Source: Dyadobacter chenhuakuii
Lineage (GTDB): Bacteria > Bacteroidota > Bacteroidia > Cytophagales > Spirosomataceae
Assembly: GCF_023821985.2 (NCBI RefSeq)
Contig: NZ_CP098805.1
Location: 2,046,001 to 2,110,000, forward strand
DNA length: 64,000 nt
Direction of reading: 5' to 3'
How positions within the stretch are numbered: the first letter of the stretch is position 1; every line of letters begins with the position of its first letter. Of the stretch, positions 17,849-24,941 are shown piece after piece. Made by a program: the position numbers and the translations under genes. The notes under the pieces were generated by a model. The model saw only the letters and a program-made list of their open reading frames with translations, did no database searches and was not told the DNA's origin.

Positions 17849-19183
17849 TTATTTTACACCCACTTCTACATTGGTTTTCGAGGTGCCATGGTCAACCATA
17901 ATTTGATAAGTGTAATGAGCCGGAAGCATCAGCTTCTGCTGTTTCTGGCCGGACAACGGGAACTGGAGGATCGGGACGGCTTGTTTTTGCTCCGCATCCA
18001 ACTCACTTTTAATGTAAACCTGAAATAGGTCTCCGGCTTTATAATTCGTTTCGGAAAGGTTTACCGTGATTTCTTTTTGATAACCTGTCGCCAACCAGTC
18101 GGCATACCCGTTCGTATATTTTGTTCTTGGAAAAACAACCTGTAGATCGATCTGTTCCTGCCGGTAATTGGCAAGAAATGCATCTTGCGTATTCTTATCG
18201 AGGATTATCGATGGCGTTATGATCTTAAATTGTTTGTTTGCGGAGCTGTAAAACTTGTTTTCCTGATCCCCGGTAAACCGTTCGCTCATGCCAACCAGGT
18301 CAATCGATAGCGGATCAATGCCAGAAACGTTTTTGAATTGTTCTGCCATTTTAATCCATCCATCATCCGACTTTTTTACAATATGTGCATATCCTGCTGC
18401 CACCAGGATCTTGGCTTTGGGGTTGTTTTTCATGAAATTGAAAAGGTTATCGGCCGAGACTTTCTCCCGCTGATTCGCGCAAACGAATGGCTCGGTAGAT
18501 TCGCAGGCGGCAGTGTCATTATCATAAGCGGCAATTGTAAAACCAAGCTTTTTGGCCTCTCTCAGCATTTCTCCAAAGGCAGGCTCCCGGGTGTAAGTGC
18601 CAGTATTCTGGATGGGATATCCCCGCTCATTCAGCTGCGGGTCCTGATTCTCGAAATATGCTTCTACAAACAAAGTCCGAAATCCAAGGTCATAAAAATC
18701 TTTCAGTAAAGCGCGGATGAAGGCGCGGTGATGCGGACGATGGTGCGCTTCATTGAACATAACGACCTGCCTGTCAGCGCTCCTTTTTTTAATGACCGCA
18801 TTGGCGGGCTCTATCACAAAGTTCTCAGCGAACGAATAGCTTTCCGGCTGTTTCTTTGAACTCAGCTGCGCCTCATATTGCAGTGCTCCCTTTATATCAC
18901 CAGCATATGATAAATAAGTCATCATCACCTGATTAAACATACTTTTCTCCATCGGATCACTATATGAACTTTCATATCGAAGAAGCATATCCACCGCCTG
19001 TTTATAACCATGCACGCCAATCACGGAATCCGCAAAGCTGAATAACTCATAAGCCTTAGGGACCTGACTTGAATCTAATGTTGATTGGAAAGTAACTGGC
19101 GCTTTTTCAATGTTGGGCTTATCATTTAATATAAAAGAGAAATTCGCCAGGCATAAAAAGATGATGTACACAGTAGATTTCAT
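17849..19183 (-). CDS. Secreted EreA/ChaN-like superfamily protein
   Basis: 444 residues with a signal peptide (VYIIFLCLANFSFIL). The central part resembles the erythromycin-esterase/ChaN/TraB-like fold: VVMFNEAHHRPHHRAFIRAL places the Glu and His residues where these enzymes have GE.HG, then FRTLFVEAYF (second Glu) and ILVAAGYAHIVKK (C-terminal His). An inserted EPAFGEMLREAKKLGFTIAA supports this. The N-terminal 120 residues look helical and TPR-like, and a beta-rich C-terminal domain follows. The activity is unknown; the motif differs enough from true macrolide esterases that no resistance role should be read into it. Confidence 0.65.
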   Translation of the reverse strand: MKSTVYIIFLCLANFSFILNDKPNIEKAPVTFQSTLDSSQVPKAYELFSFADSVIGVHGYKQAVDMLLRYESSYSDPMEKSMFNQVMMTYLSYAGDIKGALQYEAQLSSKKQPESYSFAENFVIEPANAVIKKRSADRQVVMFNEAHHRPHHRAFIRALLKDFYDLGFRTLFVEAYFENQDPQLNERGYPIQNTGTYTREPAFGEMLREAKKLGFTIAAYDNDTAACESTEPFVCANQREKVSADNLFNFMKNNPKAKILVAAGYAHIVKKSDDGWIKMAEQFKNVSGIDPLSIDLVGMSERFTGDQENKFYSSANKQFKIITPSIILDKNTQDAFLANYRQEQIDLQVVFPRTKYTNGYADWLATGYQKEITVNLSETNYKAGDLFQVYIKSELDAEQKQAVPILQFPLSGQKQQKLMLPAHYTYQIMVDHGTSKTNVEVGVK

Positions 19184-19250
19184 ATAGCGTTTATTTATAT
19201 ATTTAAGAAAGAATAAATATATGAATAAAACCCTTAAACCAGTGCAAGTG

Positions 19251-19661
19251 TCACCGCGAGGCTATTGCAGATATTTTATATTTCCAGAGAAATAACACCC
19301 CCGCAGCTACCAACATTACCACGAAATTGATCCCAAGTTGCGAAGTTTCTCCTCTTGATACATGGAAAATAATTGCGCTGATCATCAACAGGATAATGCC
19401 GTAGCAGGTGTAAATGGTCAGGGCTGGCCATAGGCGTAGTAACCGCGGTAAGATGATGCCGATTCCTGCCAGCGTGTCCGCGATTCCTGCAACTCCTACA
19501 AGCATTGGGTTGTCTGCTGTCCAGGGCCACATGTTCGAGAGTTGCTCAGCGGGTGTAAAAAGTTTGACATACCCAGCCCATAAGAAAGTTGCGGCTAAAA
19601 GGGCCTGCAACGACCATAGCAATGTGTTAAGGCTCCTGACTTTAAGTTGATTTTTTTCCAT
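19251..19661 (-). CDS. DoxX family membrane protein
   Basis: About 136 residues from the ATG at 19659-19661, with four hydrophobic helices. LLAATFLWAGYVKLFTPAEQL is the typical DoxX first helix, and MLVGVAGIADTLAGIGIILP the second. DoxX proteins are small inner-membrane proteins of unclear biochemical role, often linked to redox or thiol stress. The gene is divergent from an HxlR-type regulator with a perfect palindrome between them, so HxlR control is likely. Confidence 0.88.
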   Translation of the reverse strand: MEKNQLKVRSLNTLLWSLQALLAATFLWAGYVKLFTPAEQLSNMWPWTADNPMLVGVAGIADTLAGIGIILPRLLRLWPALTIYTCYGIILLMISAIIFHVSRGETSQLGINFVVMLVAAGVLFLWKYKISAIASR

Positions 19662-19685
19662 TTTGTTTTGCTGTAAATCCAAAAG

Positions 19686-19693
19686 CAAAACTA
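19686..19693 (-). promoter_or_regulatory. Candidate -7 element (TAGTTTTG) for the DoxX gene
   Basis: Reverse-strand TAGTTTTG matches TAnnTTTG about 25 bases upstream of the DoxX start. The palindrome at 19721-19754 would then sit at or just upstream of the -33 position, where a bound regulator could block or assist polymerase. No clear TTG -33 box is seen. Confidence 0.35.
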
Positions 19694-19720
19694 TTTACCT
19701 TTACTTTCCATTTGACAGCG

Positions 19721-19754
19721 CTTCCTGTTTGGATAGCACTATCCAAACAGGAAG
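19721..19754. promoter_or_regulatory. Perfect 16-bp inverted repeat, probable HxlR operator
   Basis: CTTCCTGTTTGGATAG and CTATCCAAACAGGAAG are exact inverted copies separated by CA. It lies between the divergent DoxX and HxlR genes, the classical position for an HxlR-family autoregulatory site. The lack of a T-run and the divergent setting argue against a terminator. Confidence 0.75.
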
Positions 19755-19780
19755 TAACGGGAAGTAAACATAATCACAGG

Positions 19781-20119
19781 ATGTTAACCAATGGCCGCTG
19801 CCCCAAAACGGCACTCTCAATCAAGGATGCTCTGGAAGCCCTCGAAGGACGATGGAAATTACTTATCCTTTTCTCACTATCCGGCGGAAGCAAGCGTTTC
19901 AAGCAGATCTCGCGGGAAGTGCCGGGCATTACAGATAAGACATTATCCAAAGAGCTGAAAAACCTGGAAAGCAATAAGCTGATCACCAGAAACGTCTACG
20001 ACACATTCCCGCCTACTGTTGAATATACCATCACAGATCACGGCAGATCGCTTGAAAATGTATTGGAAGGTTTGCATTACTGGGGCTTAAAGCACCGCGC
20101 TATGGTGATAGAAGAATAA
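19781..20119 (+). CDS. HxlR family winged-helix transcriptional regulator
   Basis: 112 residues from the ATG at 19781, preceded by an AGG. The HxlR pattern is complete: NGRCPKTALSIKDALEALEG, RWKLLILFSLSGGSKRFKQI (helices 2-3), GITDKTLSKELKNLESNKLI (recognition helix) and PPTVEYTITDHGRSLENVL (wing). The single Cys at position 7 corresponds in place to the redox-active N-terminal Cys of YodB/HypR-type members, so thiol or quinone sensing is possible (inference). A longer frame starting at 19712 would run through the palindrome and is less likely. The target is most probably DoxX. Confidence 0.92.
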   Translation: MLTNGRCPKTALSIKDALEALEGRWKLLILFSLSGGSKRFKQISREVPGITDKTLSKELKNLESNKLITRNVYDTFPPTVEYTITDHGRSLENVLEGLHYWGLKHRAMVIEE

Positions 20120-20205
20120 GCTGCCGCCATACAAAGTTATTGTACAAAGCAACGTTTTAATTCTCATAATGGGTCTAAGGAATACAGAGCAAAACAAACT
20201 GCCTG

Positions 20206-21387
20206 ATGCACCTTACTACTCCCGCTATTTCTATGGTATCAGGCCGACGGTCCAGTCTACGGAATACTTATAAAATTGTTTGTGTCCTATGGTTATTGAT
20301 CATTGCGACCACTTTCCCCAAATACCTGGAAATCCTCACAGATCCTGCTCCTTCGACTACATATGCCTATTATTTTGAGAAAATAAAGCATCCTTTTTCT
20401 GTGATAAAATCGGTAAATGAGAAGGACCATGCTTCAAAATTAGCGTTCAGGCTCACGGTGCCGCTCCTGGCGAAAGGTTTTGGCATTGCCGCCGATGGAA
20501 CTGGCAAAGACATAGTCTGGCTTTACATTTTTCAATCCCTGCTGCTTTATCCGTTTCTCGTTATGTTAGCCGAGCTTGTATTCCGGTTTACCGATGAATT
20601 GCAGGGATGGATCTTCGTTTTTGCATGCTCATTTACTTACCTCTGCAAAGCCTTTTTCTGGGACTATGACTTTTGGTTTGATGGCTATGCCTATTTTTTC
20701 ATGCTGGCGGGCCTTTATTGCCGCAATCCGTATTTGGTTTTTGTGATGTTGAATCTGGCTTGCTGGACAGATGAGCGGGCTGTGATAGCATTACCTGGCA
20801 TACTCTTGTTCCACCTGCTGCAAGAAGCCGGATTTGAAATACCGAACAAACTGGGTGATCTTTTCAAGCATATCCGCAGCCTCAGGCCTATTGCAACATT
20901 AGCTGCCGGAATCGTCTATATTGTAATTCGCCTTTTCGTTTCAGGCTATTTAAGTCTGAGCACTCCATATGGACAGGAAGCCGGTGTTAGTCTGGTTTTA
21001 ATACCCTATCAATTGGCGCACAGATTAATCGGAGTGTTCCTGACATTTGAAGGCCTTTGGATAATGGTTTGCTTTACAATTTATTTTTTAATTAAAGCAA
21101 AAAAAACAATTGCTTTCGTCATTATCTTTTTACTATTATCCCAAATAATCGTGGCTTATAGCGTGTTCGATATCACAAGAAGCCTGACTTATTCATTTCC
21201 ATTAATAATTGTATGCTTCGTAATATTTACTAAATACAATTTTGGTGAAAACATAAATAGTTTAACCATCGCGAGCGCATTATGCCTGTTTACACCAACC
21301 CAATTTTTAATTTTTTTCCCAAGACAAATCCCAATGACCGTTTTTTCCTGTCATGAATTGCTTACAATCCTGAGAAGCACTTTATAA
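20206..21387 (+). CDS. Polytopic inner membrane protein of unknown function
   Basis: 393 residues with roughly nine to eleven hydrophobic helices (for example IVCVLWLLIIATTFP near residue 25, a cluster at 90-180, and several in the C-terminal third). A cytoplasmic or loop signature is WDYDFWFDGYAYFFM...NLACWTDERAVIALPG. The layout resembles GT-C-type or polysaccharide-related membrane proteins, but I recognise no family. The 3' half is A/T-rich. Its stop codon is followed immediately by a stub of a different gene. It is the only gene between HxlR and SdpI. Confidence 0.75.
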   Translation: MHLTTPAISMVSGRRSSLRNTYKIVCVLWLLIIATTFPKYLEILTDPAPSTTYAYYFEKIKHPFSVIKSVNEKDHASKLAFRLTVPLLAKGFGIAADGTGKDIVWLYIFQSLLLYPFLVMLAELVFRFTDELQGWIFVFACSFTYLCKAFFWDYDFWFDGYAYFFMLAGLYCRNPYLVFVMLNLACWTDERAVIALPGILLFHLLQEAGFEIPNKLGDLFKHIRSLRPIATLAAGIVYIVIRLFVSGYLSLSTPYGQEAGVSLVLIPYQLAHRLIGVFLTFEGLWIMVCFTIYFLIKAKKTIAFVIIFLLLSQIIVAYSVFDITRSLTYSFPLIIVCFVIFTKYNFGENINSLTIASALCLFTPTQFLIFFPRQIPMTVFSCHELLTILRSTL

Positions 21388-21389
21388 CA

Positions 21390-21485
21390 ATTGATTTCGG
21401 AAGTGATCCGTCGATCAATGGGATCAGGCTGGGATATGGTTCGTTATCAGAGAAAAATTTGAAAGAAGGGATCGCGCTTTTGTAG
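21390..21485 (+). pseudogene. 3' stub resembling the C-terminus of a MocR/aminotransferase-like protein
   Basis: Just after the membrane-protein stop, in another frame, the sequence reads SDPSINGIRLGYGSLSEKNL KEGIALL and then a TAG at 21483-21485. 'IRLGYGSLSE..L.EGI..L' is how GntR-MocR and related PLP-dependent proteins usually end. There is no upstream part of such a gene between HxlR and this point. I read it as the tail of a gene lost by replacement. The identification rests on about 25 residues recalled by eye, so it is moderate at best. Confidence 0.45.
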
Positions 21486-21592
21486 GTTTATTTTTAGTGG
21501 GGCTTTGTCTCCTAAATCAAATAATCAGTATGTCGATTAAGATCAGGAACCAGTTCATATTTTCTATATAATGATTAATATGATGCTAAGCT

Positions 21593-21946
21593 TCAACTTA
21601 AATACTTACCGTCAGCGTCAAATTTCTTGCGAAGATTGTACTCGGTAATTGGGATAACGGAAATGGACATAATGGCAAGCAAGAAACTGCACACATAAAA
21701 TGAAGTCATGCCGCCAACCAAAAAATAAGAGCTAACAGTGAGCATACAAAAAATGATCGATACCCAAACCTGAATCCTCGCACTGAAGCGATTCGCCTCC
21801 CGCCATGTCTCTTCATTTTTCATGGATAAGGGCGTGCGGTATCCAACAAAGGAATTGATCTTGCCAGGTTTAACAAGCCGCACCAACATTACCACAACCA
21901 CACTGCATAACATAAATCCGATATGGCCTAATAATATTATGTTCAT
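21593..21946 (-). CDS. SdpI family membrane protein
   Basis: 117 residues with three hydrophobic helices. The SdpI/YhfL signature is clear: INSFVGYRTPLSMKNEETW REANRFSAR between helices 1 and 2. In Bacillus SdpI is the immunity protein against the SdpC toxin; distant homologues are common in bacteria without that toxin and their role is unknown. There is no SdpC-like gene in the window. Confidence 0.85.
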   Translation of the reverse strand: MNIILLGHIGFMLCSVVVVMLVRLVKPGKINSFVGYRTPLSMKNEETWREANRFSARIQVWVSIIFCMLTVSSYFLVGGMTSFYVCSFLLAIMSISVIPITEYNLRKKFDADGKYLS

Positions 21947-22056
21947 AGTTAACTCAGATATTGATTAAGAATGCGACAATGCTGAACGACTACATGCGCA
22001 GTTCTTTTATTTCCTATATGGATTTAATTTCTATAAAATGAAGGAATCCGTGATAG

Positions 22057-22227
22057 CTATTCATAACCCTTAATCTGTGCTAAACCCCTGACCGAAAGCC
22101 AATACAGCCCTATGCAAAATGGCACCAGAATAAATATGCTGCTGCTGACGAATTTAACCATCATGCTGGCTGATATAGCCACTATCCAAATGCTGAGTAA
22201 GTATTTTGCTCAAGGAAGCTTGTTCAT
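22057..22227 (-). pseudogene. Possible small two-helix membrane protein with an in-frame stop
   Basis: On the reverse strand an ATG at 22225-22227 opens MNKLP, then TGA at 22210-22212, and the same frame continues AKYLLSIWIVAISASMMVKF to a second hydrophobic stretch (SIFILVPFCIGLYWLSVRG) and a final stop at 22057-22059. A single base change would restore a 56-residue protein with two membrane helices. It could instead be a short protein starting at the internal ATG pair, or chance. It lies in the otherwise empty 430 bases between SdpI and the PH-domain gene. Confidence 0.3.
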
Positions 22228-22375
22228 GATTAACGCTGTTTAAATGCTCGGTTATTTCTGAAAATAGTAAAAAGATGAGTAAATGCCAAAAAAGTGGTTG
22301 CTTTTTTGTGTCAGGAGCTTCAAAGATTTTGATTCACATATTTGTATATTGATGAGTCATTAATGAACTATTACG

Positions 22376-22813
22376 ATGTTAGAAGCAAAGAAAAAAACTT
22401 ACAAATCTGAAATAGGCCCTGAGCTATCCATTTCAATTTCAGGCGTGCTCATGATTGTCAGCATCTTACTTATTACAAAAGGAGGCTGGGCCGGTTTGGC
22501 AATTGCTGCATTGCTAGCAGTGTTTTTTTTGCATTTGTTTTCAACTACCTATTACCAGATTCTCGACGATCAGCTCAGGATTAAATCCGGGTTTTTGATG
22601 GACAGGAGGATACCCATTAAATCGATCACGAAAATCGTGGAAACCCGCAACCCGTTAAGTTCTCCTGCACTGTCGTTAAACAGATTAGAGTTGAAGTATA
22701 ATCGATATGACAGCATAATGGTCTCTCCCAAAGACCGGACTCACTTCATTGCTGACCTTTTGGAAATCTCTGAACACATTGAAGTTCCGTCTTCTTACAT
22801 TTTGAAGCACTGA
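22376..22813 (+). CDS. Membrane protein with bacterial PH-like domain (bPH_4 type)
   Basis: 145 residues: two hydrophobic helices (residues about 18-60; GVLMIVSILLITKGG and LAIAALLAVFFLHLF) followed by a bacterial pleckstrin-like domain, YYQILDDQLRIKSGFLMDRR IPIKSITKIVE, ending in SLNRLELKYN and MVSPKDRTHFIADLL. This is the pattern of the YdeI/bPH_4 group, small membrane proteins of unknown function. The gene stands alone. Confidence 0.8.
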   Translation: MLEAKKKTYKSEIGPELSISISGVLMIVSILLITKGGWAGLAIAALLAVFFLHLFSTTYYQILDDQLRIKSGFLMDRRIPIKSITKIVETRNPLSSPALSLNRLELKYNRYDSIMVSPKDRTHFIADLLEISEHIEVPSSYILKH

Positions 22814-23047
22814 ACTTTAATGTCCGAAGCTCAATAACCTGCAATGTGTTGCCGTTGCCTGATCAAAAAGAAATAAGCGCGTCGGTAGTATCCTCGCCTG
22901 AACCATTTCTTTTTTCGCATTCGATGTGCTTCGATGCAGTACGCCACAAATCCGTCGCGTAACATACATTGCAATGCCTGTAAGATATCCGGGGACTTCC
23001 CGTGAGATTTATATAAATTGCTTTTTTTAACAAAACAACCTTTCCAC

Positions 23048-23473
23048 ATGACACATACTACCGCCAATCCAAAGATCCACGAAGGCCGTAACTTAAAGCG
23101 TTTCAGGGAAATGCTTGCTGTAAAACAAGAGGCGTTGGCCATCGAGCTTGGCGAGGACTGGAACCAGCAGAAAGTTTCCCTCCTCGAACAGAAGGAACAG
23201 ATCGATTCAGATATTTTGGAACAGGTCGCAGCAATTTTGAAGATTCCAGCGGAAGCAATCCGCAATTTTGATGAACAGCAGGCTGTGAATATTATTTCAA
23301 ATACATTTCAAGATAGCTCATTTGTGAATGTCGGAAATACGCCAACATTCAATATCAATCCAATTGAAGAAATCAGAAAGCTTCATGTCGAGAAAATGGA
23401 GCTTTATGAACGGATGTTAAAGGAAAAGGATGAAATGATGGGACGGTTGGAGCGGTTGATTGGGAACAGTTAA
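23048..23473 (+). CDS. XRE-type helix-turn-helix protein
   Basis: 141 residues from the ATG at 23048. The N-terminal HTH is KIHEGRNLKRFREMLAVKQE ALAIELGEDWNQQKVSLLEQ KEQ, a form common in Bacteroidota. The middle region is an Asn/Phe-rich strand (VNIISNTFQDSSFVNVGNTP), and the C-terminus is a short coiled coil (LHVEKMELYERMLKEKDEMM) that probably dimerises the protein. Its target is unknown. A start 10 codons further upstream is possible but adds a sequence unlike the family. Confidence 0.85.
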   Translation: MTHTTANPKIHEGRNLKRFREMLAVKQEALAIELGEDWNQQKVSLLEQKEQIDSDILEQVAAILKIPAEAIRNFDEQQAVNIISNTFQDSSFVNVGNTPTFNINPIEEIRKLHVEKMELYERMLKEKDEMMGRLERLIGNS

Positions 23474-23558
23474 TAGGAAATTGGCGTGCTATCAAAATGC
23501 AAAAAACCTAACTTACTAACTCACCCCACCTTAATCTCAATCAGCTCAACCTTCCGCC

Positions 23559-24926
23559 ATGACCGCCACGAAACAGTTAGGAGAAGCGCCTATCAGGACG
23601 CTTTTTTTTCAAAATTATGGTCCTGCTATCATCAGTTTGCTGTCGTCTATCATTCATCAGGTCATTAATGGGATTATACTCGGACAACAAGTAGGAAAGG
23701 ATGGCCTGGCGGCTGTTGGGTTGTACGGCCCGGTAAAAATTGTTCTGGTAGCACTGAGCTTGCCTATTATGATTGGCGGCGGCGTGCTGATCGGCAAGAG
23801 TATCGGAGCGGGAGACTTTAAGCAGGCTCAACAGGTTTTTCAATTTGCTACGACGATTGTTATTTTACTTGGCACTTGTGTATCCATCACTGCACCGTTT
23901 ACAGCAGTCCCTCTTGCCCAGTTCCTGGCTGGGGCGGCTAATGTTACATTGGCGGAGAACACGGCGGACTATGCTTTCTGGCAGTTGGTGGGGCTGCCGT
24001 TTTTCTTTCTGGGAATGATATGGGGAAACTTTGTGCGTGCGAACAACGCGCCGAAAGTCTCGCGAAATGCTTCCATTTTGGCTGCCGGCGTTAATGTTGT
24101 TCTGGATCTGATACTGATTGTGGCTTGCGGAATGGGGGTTAAAGGCGCATCCATTGCCACAGCAGTGGCATTGGCCACTGGCGCAGCCTACCTTTTTGTA
24201 TACATTAAAAAAGGGAATACGCACCTGAGTTTTTCAACATTTCGGTTCACATTGAAACTTCCGCAGTGGAAAGACTATTTTAAAATAGGACTTCCTTCAT
24301 TTGCGTCCGAAATCGCATTTTCGTCGGGTTTGCTGTTGATTAACCAGTCGCTGATCGGTTTCGGAGCCACGGCAGTGGCTGCATTTGGTTTGGTGAACTA
24401 TCTCAGTTTCCTGCTCATCCGACCTTTTACCGCTGCAATGATCGCCGCACTTCCCATTATGTCATTCAATATAGGTGCAAAACAACCGCAGCGCGTGTTA
24501 GAGACTTTGCGTTTCGCGCTGGGTTTTACACTGTTGCTGGGGATTGTGGTGACCGCAATCGGCTTTTTTGTATCGGATCAGCTGATAATGTTATTTTCGG
24601 GAGCTGAGAACATGGCTTACCGGAAAATTGCAAGCCAGGCGATGGGATTATATTTTTTGCTTTTTTTAGCGGCAGGGCCGAATTACCTGCTTGCAGCCTT
24701 TTTTCAAAGCACTGGCAAAACAGTCATATCCCTGGTTATTAATTTATTAAAAGGATTTTTACTCATTGCGCCAGCGCTTATGATCCTTCCTGAATATCTT
24801 GGCCTGCCGGGCATTTGGCTATCCAGATCTTTGGCCGAAATACTGACTTTAATCATCGTCGCAGCGTACACATTTTACTATAAGGATCGGTATTTTGCCG
24901 TCAATGCAATTGTGCCGAATACTTAA
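23559..24926 (+). CDS. MATE family multidrug/cation efflux transporter
   Basis: 455 residues with about twelve transmembrane helices in two pseudo-repeats. The N-terminus PIRTLFFQNYGPAIISLLSS has the membrane entry and the early glutamine/proline pattern of MATE exporters, and VGLPFFFLGMIWGNFVRANN APKVSRNASILAAGVNVVLD is the typical mid-repeat block. MATE proteins export cationic drugs or metabolites in exchange for Na+ or H+. It is a single gene, convergent with the PAS kinase with only about 15 bases between them. Confidence 0.92.
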   Translation: MTATKQLGEAPIRTLFFQNYGPAIISLLSSIIHQVINGIILGQQVGKDGLAAVGLYGPVKIVLVALSLPIMIGGGVLIGKSIGAGDFKQAQQVFQFATTIVILLGTCVSITAPFTAVPLAQFLAGAANVTLAENTADYAFWQLVGLPFFFLGMIWGNFVRANNAPKVSRNASILAAGVNVVLDLILIVACGMGVKGASIATAVALATGAAYLFVYIKKGNTHLSFSTFRFTLKLPQWKDYFKIGLPSFASEIAFSSGLLLINQSLIGFGATAVAAFGLVNYLSFLLIRPFTAAMIAALPIMSFNIGAKQPQRVLETLRFALGFTLLLGIVVTAIGFFVSDQLIMLFSGAENMAYRKIASQAMGLYFLLFLAAGPNYLLAAFFQSTGKTVISLVINLLKGFLLIAPALMILPEYLGLPGIWLSRSLAEILTLIIVAAYTFYYKDRYFAVNAIVPNT

Positions 24927-24941
24927 TCGATACGCTTAGCC

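Noticed and set aside
21593..21946. An SdpC/SdpI toxin-immunity pair
   Set aside because: Only the SdpI-like protein is present; no SdpA, SdpB or SdpC-like gene is nearby.
22831..23265. A 144-residue open frame on the reverse strand opposite the XRE regulator
   Set aside because: Most of it mirrors the clear XRE gene. The part that extends to the left (MLRDGFVAYCIEAHRMRKKK onward) is very basic and unlike any family I know, so I left it out.
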